The notes beneath the pieces are model-generated. The model ran no database searches, was not told the DNA's origin, and was given only the letters and a program-made list of their open reading frames with translations. The translations under genes were made by a program, and so were the position numbers. This document shows positions 12,998-27,900 of a stretch of DNA of 64,000 nucleotides, one piece after another (position 1 is the stretch's first letter; each line of letters starts with the position of its first letter). This DNA is from Harmothoe impar (taxonomy: Eukaryota > Annelida > Polychaeta > Phyllodocida > Polynoidae): the NCBI GenBank assembly GCA_947462335.1, contig OX381709.1, positions 39,550,904 to 39,614,903 of the forward strand, given 5' to 3'.

Positions 12998-15900
12998 CGT
13001 TCCATATTATATCACTGCATGATGTGAATTCCCTAAATTTAACACACAATTCTTCCTTTTTTGTCCACAGCTCTGGCTGGGGGTGGCGTGTGCCCAGGGT
13101 GGCTGGACCGCCTGGTCAGCATGGTCCGAGTGCTCCCGGACCTGTGACGGCGGTGCCTCCTACCAGCTCAGGAAGTGTCCAGGCCGCGTGCGGTGTGACG
13201 GGGAGAGCATCCAGTACAAGACGTGCAACCGAGTTGTGAGTTGCTCCTTTGTGTATTGTACAGACAATTTTCCATTTTGGGTTATGGCTTTCCTTTATAT
13301 ATTGGCTTGTATCGATCAATAATATGATTCAAACTCAAAATGTCCATCAGCCGGTTGCAACTAGTTGCCTGCCTAAACGACCCCCCCCCCCCTTTTTCAA
13401 TCCTGGATCTGCCACTGCCTCCAAACTTTTGCAGGCTACCAACTGTTTGCCTCATGTGGCTAGGCCTTTAACATTTATCTTTAAAAGGACTATATCATGA
13501 CCAGTTTATAACTGCCCCTATGTTGCTTTCAAAATGAAATACTCCACCATGCCAACAACCCTTTGTAGGTGTTATCCTGGGGAAGCAATACATGGTAACA
13601 TATAGTCAACCCTTTCTTAAAGAACCTCTTGGCCAGCCATTAGTCTAGCTTGTTGGTCCTCAAGTAGCACTGCCTTCTGCCCACAAGTATCCATACACCT
13701 GTGTGAGGGCACACACCTTTATACTCTGACTTCTTTATAACGTATTTATACCTGCCATTTACAAAACTCCAGTTTGAGTTACCTAACAGCTAAGGACGTG
13801 CGGACAGATGCCCATTCAATTCCATACCCCCAGAGTCTTTCAGAAGACCAGTCCTATACCTTACCCTCCTGAGATGCATCCCAAGTGATATCCCAACAAA
13901 GGTTGCACTCTGCTGATATTAGCTCCCCATGGCTGATAATTGTTGTCTCAATGCTTGCACAGATGCTAAGATTTCACCTCTAGAAAGGGCAGTCTTTTTT
14001 TCGCGGCGGAGTCAACATAAGGCCATACAGTTCAACTTCCCATATTCAACCAGTGGTAGTAAGTCACCCCATCAGATATAAATGTCTCTCTCCCTTGCAC
14101 CTATAGAGCCATTATACCTTTTTCTATTTATATTCCTGTACACGTACTTGTAGTTATATAGGCAGACCTCTCTCTTTTTTAGGCGAAACCAAACATGCAC
14201 TGTTATCCGTCGAAGGGTAAAGGTTGAAAGGTAGATATGTTCGGGCACTGTCGTTCCAGACGTAATAAATCGTACTTTCTCCTGCAATAATAAATTCAAT
14301 GGGCCAATTAAAGATGTTTTAGATCAGAGGGGGTTAGACATGTACCAAGAGGCAAAAAAGGGAGAGAAAGAGCCAGGGGAGGGAGGAGAGGGAAAGATAT
14401 TCCCCTGCGTGCCTAGAACATTGCAGCAACGTTGACAACTGGTTGATCATCGTTGTGAACTTATAGAATGAAATTACAGTGCATGAGATAATGTCTTGAT
14501 TTTCAAAATTCGTCTAGACCTCCCTACAATATGTATCTCATCGCGTCTCTTCTGACTCTTGAACGCTACTATACCCACATAACATGTTAGGCCTTGCCCT
14601 CCCACCCACTCCCTCCGAGTCAAGTTGCTTCCGACACCCATTTCCCACTTGAATAGAGTATTATTAATCTTTGAACAGTTTTAACGCAAAACGATATAAA
14701 CGCTATTTTGGGGGGAAAAAGAGCCAAAAATCCAACAAAAATATGGGTTGGCGATGATCATATATAATCCTCAGTCATTTTTCAAAAATGTTACTATTTC
14801 TGATAAAATTATGGTCTGCAAAGGACATTCCGTCGCTAAAATACTATAACCGACCTCAGGGGGTTAAAAAACAACTATAATGTATGTTTCAATTCTGCGA
14901 TAGATTAGTTTATCTCTTTGCATCCAAACTCTTCATTTAAGAAACAGGGCAATTCATGATAGGCAACGTAAACAAGTGAGAACCCGCTGAAACTCAAAAG
15001 TATAATAGCAAAGTGGGAAAAAGGTGAGATAATCACTCATGCTGCCTCCTGCCACCGACTTCATTATAAATAACACTTTCTCCCCAATCATTCACAGCCC
15101 TGCCCTCAGGGCAGTGTGGACTTCCGGGCCCAGCAGTGTGCGGCCTACAATGACGTCATCTACGAGAACAGGCTGTACGAGTGGGTTCCTATCTCGGAGC
15201 CCCGGGACCCCTGCTCCCTCCGCTGCCGCGCCACCAGCCACCCCTTCTCCGTCATGCTGGCACCCAAGGTACTGGATGGCACCCGTTGTGACGACTCCAG
15301 CATCGACATCTGCATTAACGGACGCTGCCGGGTAAGCAGTCATATATATGAACTAATAAAAATATGTTGACGATGCTATTATTAGTTCAAGATCTCTTTT
15401 GTTTTTGTGAGCAAAATGGTAGAAGATGCATTTTTATGTCAAATTTCTGCTGAGTTGGGAAATCGGGGTTGGGTTTCCCTCCTTTAGAATCTGGAATAAT
15501 GCCTCTTTATTTAGAAAGTATAGCTATATAGAAATTGGTTTAAACTTAATATTGTTTATAAGGAAAGTAATATGGGGTTCTCCCAATATGGCACCTTGTG
15601 CCCTATGCCTTGTTTAATCCTCACCCCGTCTCACTCACTCGATCTCTGTTTTTCGTGCATCTCCTGCTCTTTCTACATGCTTTGCTCTCGCTCCCTCTGT
15701 GGCTTCCACCTTTCCTCCGCCGTCCATCTCCCCACCTTTTTCTTCTACCCATCTCTCTTCTCGCTCCCCCGACATTATAACGGAATGAAAGGAATACACT
15801 TTTTGGTGACATATATTTGGCCACCAGACAACTTTACGACCTTCAATATAAGATAAGCATAAAAACGCAGTATTTATAAGCATGTACACTGCAAGGCACT

Positions 15901-18900
15901 CCCTCTCTCCCCGGCTCTCTCTCTGGGATTGAATAATATGTTTAGCACAGGTAATGGACAAATAGGCATTGGGCAGGTGAGAGAGGAAGAAGGGGTGGAG
16001 GTCAAGGTATATATAGGGAGGGCCGGCAGAGCAGCGTGTGTGCTTGTGGGGCGTATAGTACGACAGGTGTAGACGGAGCCGCACGTGCAGCGAATTATAA
16101 ATCATGTTCTTAACACAGCGTCCCGCTAGGAGTCAGCACCTGTAACCCACGGCGTCTCTACTCACTAATCATTTTTTAGTGTCTACTTTCTGTGTTTTTC
16201 CACCTTTCTTGCGGTTAGATAAATGTTATCGTTGAGGTTCGGCTGTGGCGTGAAGAGGTGGGGATGGGTCTGTGGGAATGATAGTGAAGACTGAGGGGAC
16301 TGTATCAAAAAGAATGCCTGTCGGGATCGAGCGTGTGAACGTGGGGATATTGGGGAAAAGTGACAGGGGACGAGCTATGACAGAATGAAGAGCATCAGAT
16401 AGGAGACAGAGGGAAAACAAACCCACACAAACGTGCAAAAGGTGAATGGGAAACAAAAACTATAGGTGGGTGATATTAACGATGGAGAATTGTGTGAGAA
16501 AGAAGAGATGGGAGGAAGGAGATGTAGGAAAGATGAATTGAGGAATAAAATGCTATATAGGCAGGGGTTGGACAAAATAGTACACCTATAAAGAGGGGTT
16601 GGATGAATAGTTAACGTATAGATATATTATGTATATACTCGAGGTTGCATGGATAGTGCACAGAGAGGGATTGCACGAATTGATGAGCAGAGGAGCTGAG
16701 GATGGATTAAATACTAATGGAATGATCCTCATACATGCCATAGATGAACACATGTGTATATGTACTTCAATATCATGAATGCACTTGATACTGGTATGTA
16801 CACGGCAGGCCCATGCACATAAGTCTACATAATTTTAGATACAATCTAAAATCCAGGTACTTTTTTACGTATATAATACGTATAAAAATGCCTGGTTTTT
16901 GCTCGTCCATGCAGGTGTGCCCTGGCGTGCATGTGTGGAGGAGGAGGGGTCGGCACAGGTCGGTGCGAAGGTGAATGCCGCTGACGGCTAGGTATTGGCA
17001 AACCTCGTCTTACCTTTCCTCCAGTACTATAAATCACACAGATCCGCATGCCACACATCCTGCAGACAGCCACCCCTCACCCCTTCCTCCAGGCTCCGAT
17101 TGCCTCCTGGGCTGCCAACTACTCTCTCCTGGGTTGCCGCAGGTATATATCTCCACATGCAGGCCGCTCCAGGGGTTCATCACTCCTGACTGACATGATA
17201 GTGAATATATTGTGTGGCATTGTAGCTCATAGTGACTGGGGATATAACGTGGATATTTTGCTAAAGCTGTACAGAATATGATATTAATGTGCACTAATGG
17301 AAAACCCGCAACCAGTTAGTATAGTTTTTACCCCTACCCGTCGTTTTTTGTCGTTGTTTTTTTTAAAGAATTTAACAACAACAAAATGGAAAAAAAGTAT
17401 ATGCTGACCAGCAAACACGCAAAATTAGACCTTCAAAATTGGGAATATTTCTCAATATACATCCATTTGATAACCAAAAGAAGGCTTTTTTATGCTTTTT
17501 TTCCTCCGCCCCCTGGAAAATTTCAAGACCCAGCACCCCCTAAAGGACAGCTTTCTTCTTTTTTTCTCCCGCCCCCCCCCCCCCTCAAAAAAAAGTGCCC
17601 GTTATCCAAGTAACCAAAAAAGGGTGGCCTTATTGACAAAATTCTATTCCAACTGGCCAATTCTCGACTTCAACGGGTTTGCAGCCATGCATGTATGATC
17701 TGTACTTGACAACCCGGTTCCTGTCTGGATCTCCTTATGACCGAGGGACCCCCATACGGGCCTTCAGTATTGGCGTGACAATGCAGCAGATATGGATCTA
17801 AACTCAAATAATTTTGACACTTTCTGCCACAAAGTGGTCAGGGTGGTCCAAGATAGGATACTGGTGGTTGTCGTGCACCTGATGGGTGCAGGTATTACTG
17901 TATGGACACTCTTAGTCCCCTATATATAGTGATAGTTCTAATTGTGATTCTTGCCACACTGTTGTTAGGTGGAAGGACATCTGCACATCTCCCTCCAGCT
18001 GAGAGGTTTCCATTCAAAGTTAGTATATCCGATGGTACATCTAAAGTCAATTTTCTTTAAAATGAGTCAATAAGACCTACACCATAATGCTATACACTTT
18101 ACTCACTCTCATTCTCTCGAATTCACTTGTATTCGAGATAATTGTCAACATTTTAAAAGCCATTGGTGCAACTTTTGGCATGCCTGAAATAGTTTGCACT
18201 CATTAGAAATATACATGCACTGTTAGAAGTAAGTAGTGTTCCTGTACAGCAACTATTGGGGGCAAATTGGTTCCAGTAAATTCTGCTGTACACCTACAGT
18301 GGAATCTACTGTAGACGCAGACCTGAGTTCTAAAAAGGCTCACGTATTCAACATGTTGGAGATTTGAACCCCCAGGTTCCAATCCATAGTCCTGAACCAT
18401 GACCACTACACCAGTGAATCCTGCATGTCCAGTGCATTGAAACACCTCCTACTTATGTGTGAATGGTAATGAGGTCAACACAGGATCCCTGGGGACAATT
18501 TTAGAACTAGACTGTTCATGTCTTAAGGGATAATATGAAAATTACCCTATTGCAGTAATGTACTAATAAGGACTGAACTACCATTAGTTGGAGTGTAATA
18601 TTGATGGCCTATACATGTTTTTCAAACTAAATTTTACTATCTTTCATGCAGATTGTTGAGATACATTGGTCTTATCCTCTGCATATTTTCAATAGTAACA
18701 TTTCAGTGTACCAAAATATATTATACTTTAGAATTGCATCAGGAGAAATGTAGTTTGTGTGAGAGCTTCCTGCCGGGACTGGAACCGCTGACCCTCAGAC
18801 TACATCTCCCACGGCTCTACCGACTGAGCTAGAGGGGCAGTCTCTATGTAGCCTGCATCATTGGGCTTTTGAAAAGATCAGGTCATATTTGAGCTGTAGA

Positions 18901-21900
18901 GTATGGTACTCCCTCCAACCTCTCTGCTCTCTCTCCCTCTGGTTGCTGGTTATGGGATTCGAACCTGCATCTACAGTAACAGAATTGTATGTGTACAGCA
19001 AAAGTTGCTGTATTATCTTTTACAGCTAAAGTACTGTATAGTTACAGCACATATTGCTGTTCACGAACAACAACATTTTACAGTGTGGACACTGAACAGA
19101 GCTAGGTAACCCTATCTGAGGCCCTTAGTGTCCATAGAATGTATATTTATTTCATGGTGAATACGGCACTCCCATTGACTTAACCAAGGAAGGCCGTATT
19201 TAACACCCCCCGTGAAATAACCCTCGCCCGTATTTCACGGCCTTTAAAATCATTAAAACTGATGATAAAAGCACTATAAAATAGCTTTTTCAGACCAATC
19301 AAGTCGAATTTCGACAAATATGGTTAGTTGTGACATGAAATAAACACAAAGGAGCACTCGTATAGTTCCCCACTGAGGGTTATTTCACTCGGCTCCGCCT
19401 TGTGAAATAACCCTCAGTGGGGAACTATACTCGTGAACCTTTGTCTATGTATTTTCCTCCCTCCTTTCAATCACATAGTCACAGTATGTGGAACAAGTTA
19501 AAGAAAGATTCACAAAATTGAACCTTTGGATGCGCTAACGTTTTAATAATATAGGGTGGACATTTTGTATCCTAGGGATGGGCACTCGGGGGTAGGCAGT
19601 CTAATGACCCTATATGTGTGCAAGGAAAATCTATAGACCAGGCTTAGGACCTACAGGTATGCATGGAAAATAATCTATAGAGAGACTGGGGACCATACAT
19701 GTGTCTAAATAAGGCTTTATTCATAATCCAGTCTGAGGATTCTCAATGTATCTATCTATAGGCTATATCTATATATAGACCGTTCTGAGGACTCTTCATG
19801 TGTCTATTTATAGGTGACATCTATATATAGACCGGCCTAAGGACTCTTCATGTGTCTATTTATAGGTTATATCTATATATAAACCAGTCCGAGGACTCTT
19901 CATATGTCCATTTATAGGTTATATCTCTATGTATAAACCAGTCTGAGGGCTCTTCATGTATCTATAGACTATATTTATAGACTGGTCTGAGAACTCCACA
20001 TGACTGTGTCCATGGGCCGTATCTATAGACCTGTCTGAGGACTCTACATGTGGCTTGCAGCCACCAGCACCAGATGAGGCAATCTCCGGGCGGGGTCCCC
20101 TTGATGGGGACCAGCTGCCATTGACAATGGACTGAGATAGGTAATTTGGCTGCAGAGGATCATGGGACGATCTGGAACAGTAGTCCCCCCCCCTCCCCAC
20201 CCGCAGTCTGTATCCACAATGGTCTGTATACCTAAATATTTCCCTATAACATGAGTCCCCATAGAAAATCGATATTTAGGTTTCCCTATATTGACATTTT
20301 CTCCCTTGGGAAGCGAGATTTAGGACATCAGTGCATTGATACTATTATAAAAAAAAGAATCCTAACACGGGGAACCTTTTTCAGTGTTTCCATGTGTAAG
20401 TCCGGGGCTGGGTCTCTTTTCTGGTAGCTGTCTGATACCCAGACAGCACAGTTGTGTCAGATTAGCACCAGAGGGGTATTATCTCGCCTGACTAGACACA
20501 ATGTGGTATACATGTGTATACAGGGGTGTCATACATGTACACTACAATGTAGGTTCACGGACGTCTCAAATCGCTATCACCTGCTTACTGCTTGTACAAG
20601 CCACATACCCTGTATCCCACATGGGGACTATAGCACACAGCCAGGGATGAGTGTACATGTCGGGTACATGTACAGCAGGATGAGCACCTTACAAGTCCCA
20701 AATACAACTATTTCTATCAGACGACCATGTGTATGAATGGTGTATCATTCATAATTCATAAGTGAGTCTGATAAATAAAGTTGTATTTGGGTGGTGGGTT
20801 TATCATGGATTAATGGGAAAGTGGACAGAGAGAGTACAACTATTTCCTCACCAGTACTGTTTTCTCTTAAATTGTTTAATGTATAGCCAAGCCATGATAA
20901 ATATACTCGAGGGTTTATCTTAAGATAACATATGATAGTCCTCATCAGGTTCATTACTGCATGTCATATAAAACTATGCTGTCCAACTGTTTTGCTGGAT
21001 AGAATCCCATAGAACCTGCTTTAGCCAATCACTCACACATCCACTAGCCACTAAATCCCCAACGGCCATGTATACACACAAGAGCATTCACAAAGTCCAA
21101 TTGAGATGGGCCAGACGGTGGGTGGTCTGTCCAAACTCTCCCACACAGTATTAATGTATGCTCCCCTGCCTAGACCAGCTGTGTCCCAAAAACTACTTGT
21201 TTCAAGTAGTACTACATGTAGTATATTCTGGTTTAAGTAAAAAGGAGATGGCCGGAGGGGAGAGTAGGACACTTTAATGGGCAGTTCTTGCCCAAAGTCA
21301 AATTTATTTATTGGAAGTGCAACAGAAAAATGTGAGCGACACATCTGCTACTGTGATATAATGTGTGGCATTCTATCACAGAGTTTTAGACCACTGTTTT
21401 ATCTGCCTTGGTTATACAACTGCCTTGGTATAAATTGAATTTATTAGGGACGAAGAGCAACCCTTGGGTCTTCAAAGATAGAGAATGTTAAACCCATGCC
21501 AGTAAACCAGAATGTAAGAGTATCGTAAGAAAAAAAGGAAAGTCTGTCAACTGAATCAGCATGTCTGGACTAGCAACTGAAAGGGTGAGGACGGAAGGTA
21601 GAAGGCTAGTTGAGGGCCTATGTAGGGTGAGTTGCTCGACCGTGTGTGGATAGGTGTGGCAAGGTGTGGGTGAGTGATGGCGTTAAACTGATTGGATTTT
21701 CATCATTCCTTACTAAGGTAGATCACATTATTTAAGCTCCGTATAGGAGATGATTGAAATTGACTGGTGTCCATAGACCATGCAATCTTATGTGTGCAGG
21801 AGATGGTACATCTAGAAATCGGCCATACACGACTCAGGTCTTTGCAACCTTCCAATCCAAACCTTCTGGTGGGAATGGAGAAATTTTAGGTGTATGACTA

Positions 21901-24900
21901 CATATGGCAATACTGCATGGGCTGAAGTAATTGGGTACTGGGATACTTTTTCTCGAAGGATTTTATTTTTCTTCACCTGTATCGTTGGATTTAGCAAAGT
22001 TAAAAGTTATAAAATAGGTTGAAAAGCTATCAGTACACTCCAACTAGGAGACTCTCTATAACTATGCAGAAAGTGCTGAGCTTATTTATTTACTTTAAAT
22101 GGGTTTACACAGTGTTACATGATCATATTTAGGGAATGATTGAATGTAATGTAATGTAAGAGTAACCTGCTGATAAAATGACACGTAATGTTATAGTTAC
22201 CTGCGTCTATTGTTATGATTAAATGACACGTAGTGGTATCTTAACCTGCCTCTATTGCCATGATTAAATACCATGTCCTTAAGGGATTTGTATCTTTTAC
22301 AGTGATTAAATTGCATGTGATTTACCCATAGCTACGACGGTGAAATGGTCACTTAATCAAACTATCTGTGATTTTCACTAACCAAATGCTATTTGTTCCT
22401 TCCTTCTTGTTTGCTTGCTTGCCTTCCTTCCTTCTTTCGTTCAGTCAGTCCAGACAGTCTTGACTTTGAGAGTCCCTGAGGCAATACATCATATGCCGGG
22501 GATACCTATTAATATAACACTTCAATATAAGCTGCGTGTTGACAGCAACCGTACCCGGTATTGGTCAACACCTACCCTTTGGGGCATTGACAGCGTTTGT
22601 GGTGCTGACATCCCATTACGTATTCATAGCAGATCATACATTATTGCTCTTTTGTATTTTTCATGTCTGTTCCGTTGTAATGAATCTATGTACAAACAAG
22701 ATTTATCACTTTGCCAAGTCAGAGCCCTCCAAGTCGGAAGGCATACCAGAGGGTATTTTCCAGCTTTTCTCTTTTTTCCTACACGTTGGCATTAACACAT
22801 GGGCGGGGGGCGAGGAGACCACTTTGTCGGCGTCTGTCGTTGTTTTCATTGCTATTCAGTGGTCCGCTACTTCAGAAGAATCATGTCTTTTAGAGGTGAT
22901 GAAAAAAGTGACCAGAAAGGGTAGTGATTAATGAACACTGCTGCGGTAAGGGTGGGAGGGGTGGGGTGTCCTCTTTTTGTCACATCCAAGCGATAGAACA
23001 GACCCTGCCATTGACGTGCTTGTCGTGATCAGCCTCCGCTGGGATATATTGGGGCCGGCTGGCAGCATCAGACCTCATCAGATGAAGCCATACTATACAT
23101 TTATTTAGGTATTGTATGTCATGCATTATTTCTGTAGATCTATACCATGCATTTTTGGTCAGAGTCCTTTCCGCTGGTGGTCATTTGACGTTAGACTGGC
23201 CCCTCTCTGAGCCCAGCACCCATCTCCCATTACTCCCCAAACTTCGGCCACAGATTCTACAGATGAAGGAAAGTGGATTACAGAAAACGTCCGTTTTTGG
23301 TCTTTATCTAAAAGCAAAGACTTGGGCAAGTCTACTTTGACGTCAGAAGTCGAATGATCTAATAGTAAGGGTCATTTAGTGCAATGTCTCATCCATAAGA
23401 AGAAAGAGTGCATGGCCACGTTTTGGTCTGCAGCGAAAACCTTCCAATGTAATTCAAAATGCTCTCAAATAAAACTCAAAACTGAAACTATATCTCTCTG
23501 CTTTCCAGACGGTTGGCTGTGACGGGGTGCTGGAGTCCACCGTTACCCATGACGCGTGTGGCGTGTGTGGCGGTGACGGTACGTCATGCAGACCACGGCA
23601 CGGAGGGCTGTTCCGCTGGGTGGAGACCGAGGCCGGGCCGTGTTCTGTCAGCTGCGGTGTAGGTAACTCATCTCCCACACCTATATGTCCGTATACTCAT
23701 ATAGTGTATTGTAGATCTACCACACACATATTATAGTTCATAATAATGTTAATGAAATAGTCCAAATATTTCCAGAAGCTAAGGTAATGTTCACTTGAAT
23801 AGTATGTTTGTTATTTAAACAACATTCCCAGTAAACAAGACGTTATACAACATTTTATAACGCTATTTATCGTTTCTCTAAGGCTCCTTACTATGGCATA
23901 AGTTATATAAAGTTTTAAAACGTTATTTTGACGTAAAATAACGTGTTTTTTGTTAGCTAGGTTATCATCATCAAATCAGCGAATTCTATCTACCAAATTT
24001 CAGAAAGAACCTGATGATCTATGTTGCTATTTATACATAATGTACTATATTCTCTTCACATTATCTATCACGTTGATGAGTGCCAATTAAAATCGGATAG
24101 ACATATTTGTTATGTAACTCGAGTATTGGGTCTTGTTTTGTGATATACCGATCAACTGCACCTTTATTAAAATGCGACATTCTTTTTGGCAAATGGCTGT
24201 GGGACATGTTAGTTGCCATGCAAATAATATCTTAAGGGCGCATAGAGCTGTGAAGTGAATGTGGAAGAGGAGGCACATTTTTTCTGTTCTTCATATTTGT
24301 ACAAGTATCAGTTTGAATTCAACCAAGTGAGAAAAGGCACCAATATTTACACAGAAGTCATTTAATACGGATGCTGTAATAACCTAGACGTGGTTGGGGG
24401 CCAGAGTCCATGGGAAAGAAACCTACATGCTGGGTCACATTACCCCTCCAAGAAAAGTAAAATCATGTCACCATGAAAATAATCTAAACATTGCATTCTT
24501 TTTGAGGTGTCGATGATAGGAACCCTAGATGTGTGTATCTGATCTCTCACCTGTCAGTCATAAAACATTGCATTTAAAACACGCAATATGTGGTTGACCC
24601 TTTAAGGACGGTGTCATGGCTTAATGCATCATGCCCTTGGTTGGCATGATGCACCAATACTACATCTGCGAGTTACTTACCAGGGCTGCATCGGTGCATC
24701 ATGACGATTAATGTCACCTCTAAGCAAAAGTGTCCTCCCTAAAGGGTTAAATATATCAGATTACCACATTGCATTACTACAATAGTAGCCACCGTAAAAG
24801 AACTCTGTTGCATGTTACCATTACTTCCAAAACGAGGTCAAATAATCTTCCCTAGAGACAAGATTTGAACTAATAAAAATGCGCCAACCTATTCTTTTTC

Positions 24901-27900
24901 TCTCCTCCACTATTTGGCAGGGCTAGCTAGGATCTCCGTTGTGTGTAAGGATCAGAGGAATCAGCAGGTCGTCTACAATACTTACTGTAGCCACATCGAC
25001 AAACCGCGGCCTGCTCCCAGGGAATGCACCGCACCTGCATGTGCCCCTGTGTAAGTAGCCATTAAGACTTCATTATTTTATTTTAATTGATTTCCTCCCA
25101 AGAATACACTGGCTTCATGAATTATGCAGTATCATACAAGGATTATTGGGTTATCTAGGGTATTGATTAACATTTTGGTCTGCATTCCCTGCAAATAAGA
25201 TAACAAAAAGGTTGAAGTGATAACATCTCGTTATTTTTAATCAAGCAGTTGTGTCCAGCAATTATGTGTCAAACTTTGAAGGGTGTGTTAGAAAGATTAA
25301 CATGATTTGTTTGTTTGTGTACTATTTGAACACAAGAAGGAACATTCACCAAAGATGGCACTGATTTAGGAACCTCTATAAAAGGGTCCCTTCTCCTTTC
25401 CTTTGCAATATTCCATTACAAATAACACACCCGGTCAGTAAATTGTGAACCCAAAATACTATCTCTTCTGCTATAGATAAACTAACTTCTAACAGTTGAG
25501 TAGATTCTGTAGAACTGCAGTAGGTTCTACAGCCCAGTTACACTATTGTACATACACACTAAGAAAAGTGAGCGTCATTGTCGCTAAAACCACTCTCACA
25601 TGAGAGTGGTTTTAGCGACAATGACGCTGACTTTTCTGAGTGTGTAGATCCGAAGACCCCTCCCAACTTGATGCTGATATCGTCAACAACCATACCCAAC
25701 ATGCACCATGTGTTTTGCTATGCTGTGATGTTATTGGATGTATCCCTTGCTTAGTGATAATAGTCATGCAGCACTACTTGTAGATATATACATATACCAT
25801 AGAGCTTACACGTTGTATAATAAAACCTCCCATATCCGGCGTCTATGGTTGGGATGCTAGCAGTCTAATGCCAGCTTACAGGAAGAGGATCCCAGGTGTC
25901 AGCTCACGGTCAGGACATGGGGTCAGTCGCTGAATAGAAATGAGAGAATCATTGTGATTGTGTAGTCTGAACAAGTTCCTATGTCACACCAAAGGTCTAT
26001 CCCAGACTTAAGGGGTCAACATGTATAATAACGAACTGGGGTTTGACATTCAAGGCATATCCCCTCTGTATCTGATTACCAGGTTGGATTGTAAAAAAGG
26101 AGTATCATAGACCAAAATGTAAACCAATACCTTCTACAGCCCAACTTGGATGCATGTTTGATATAAATGTGTGCAACTATGTAGAAAGGATGATCCGCGG
26201 GAAGAACCTTTTCTGCTTAGCCACTCACAATGATGTACCAGTTTCCACGATCGAGACACTCCCTTAAAGTGGGTATATCCGATTTTTGCCAAATTCTAAA
26301 TCCTACAGAAATGTGTTCCAAATACTGTAAAAGTGTATTATTTATGGGTTGAAGTACATGCCAATGGTGTCCATGGGCAGTAGCAGCTAAGAAAGTGGGT
26401 CCAATGGGGTCCAATAATGGTATTTTCTAGTGTTTTTACCATGGGGCATTAAAATCCTGCACGATTTTATTCAAAAATGACCATATTTTAGGAAATAAAA
26501 TCAAATTTGTGCAAGATCAGTGGGAATGACGGGGAATTGAGTAAATAGGAAGTTAAGTATGATATTTGGAAACATCCTGACTCATTACTAGGGAAATCAA
26601 TATGTTTGTCCCACACATCGGATATACTCACTTTAAGGTTAATATTGGTGTTTGAAAATTCAATCAAAATATAACAAAAAATGCGTCAGGTAAACATGTA
26701 TTTTTTACAACTGTAAATAGTTGAGGCCACGAATTTCCTGCATGGAAAAGAAAGTGGATTACCATAGCAAAGTATGGCTACGATACTCGACAGGGCATAC
26801 ACAAATTAACAATATCCCCTTAGTTACTTGAATGTATGTGAAATGTCCGAACTATTCGGAGTGGATGCCTATATTTTGTACCAGAGGGAGGAGGAGGGAG
26901 ACTTTAATTTATAACATAGACCTATAGCAAGGTGGAAAGGGGAAGGGGCTGCTACCAAGAGACATATAAAGATGATATCATGTACATGCACAGCGTACAG
27001 GCAGAAATATGAGACAACAAAGACAATTAACTACTAGAAACACTTCTTTTTCATTTCCTCTCATCTTTATTGACGATTGGAATAAGTATCAAAATACAAA
27101 TCTGAATCAAGAATCAAATATGTTCATAGTTAAATAAATGTCAAGGTAATTAAATTATTGTTAAATAGATGTCTATAACAATAGATGTCTATCCCCCTCA
27201 CTCCAGGTGGATCACAGGTGAGTGGCAGCCGTGCTCTAAGCCGTGTGGCGGAGGCACCTCCCGGCGGCACGTGTACTGCGTGTTGGAGCAGCAGGACGGC
27301 AGTTTCCGTAACACTTTCTCCCACCTGTGTATCACTCCGCGCCCCGTCAACGCGCGCAGCTGTAACGACCACGTGTGTCCCAAGTGGTACGCAGGTTCAT
27401 GGTCACCGGTAGGAAACTCTTATGCTTTAATTAGTAATATAACCGATGCACTGTACATAGTTAGTGTAGGTACACAGTAGAAATTACTGTAAATCTACAG
27501 TGGAATCTACTCTAGAATGAATGTATTTTAAAACCAGGGGAACCGTATGCAGCATATATATGGTGCAAAAATCATTGGTAAATAACTCAAAGTAGACATT
27601 GCTCATTGAGAAAAACACTTGCCAATAATTATGCTTTACCCCAATTTACTATGTTACCCAAAAAGCGATTTGAAGACAATGACACATATAAATCAAGACT
27701 CATTTGCCGACATTTTTCCATAAATGATATTACAGTTATTTCTAATCATAATCACCTTCCTTATCTTCCCACGCCCCACCAGTGTTCTGTGACGTGTGCT
27801 AAGGGCGTCCAGCACCGGGAGGTGATCTGTAGACGTACCCAGCACTATGACTGCCGCCTCTCTGACAGACCGCGCAAACGCCGACCGTGTGACACCTACG

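Larger units (their letters stand above)
3810..13070. other. ADAMTSL intron 1, repeat-rich
   Basis: No coding exon recognised. It holds a 34-bp perfect hairpin (4249-4317), a MITE (6868-7084), a large palindrome (8067-8939), GGACGGAC-rich hairpins (9006-9886), tRNA-Arg (9952-10024), a MITE-like inverted repeat (10153-10261), a TGCTGGACTC motif cluster (10340-10640), a dispersed repeat (11341-11600) and a TA microsatellite just before exon 2. A CT-rich stretch at 6185-6480 gives long open frames that are only composition artefacts. Confidence 0.7.
15332..23508. other. ADAMTSL intron 3
   Basis: 8.2 kb with no supported coding exon. It holds CT-rich stretches (15610-15780), a C13 run near 17572-17584, tRNA-like SINE heads (18351-18422, 18768-18840), a hairpin cluster around 19200-19430 and a 53-bp minisatellite (about 19732-20052). 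I looked here for a missing spacer-domain exon and recognised none; the frame across exons 3 and 4 needs none. Confidence 0.6.
25051..27206. other. ADAMTSL intron 5
   Basis: No exon seen. It holds the hairpin at 25553-25646 and the MITE at 26262-26638. Confidence 0.6.

Noticed and set aside
15635..16105. 156-codon frame on the minus strand
   Set aside because: Derived from a purine-rich (GGAAGG) stretch opposite a CT-rich segment; no recognised domain.
18768..18840. Possible functional tRNA gene
   Set aside because: The D arm is excellent but the T stem does not pair and no plausible anticodon loop forms, so it was called a SINE head.
22415..22931. Overlapping frames of 126 and 131 codons in ADAMTSL intron 3
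   Set aside because: No domain, no good splice sites and no cysteine pattern; specifically checked as a candidate spacer exon and rejected.
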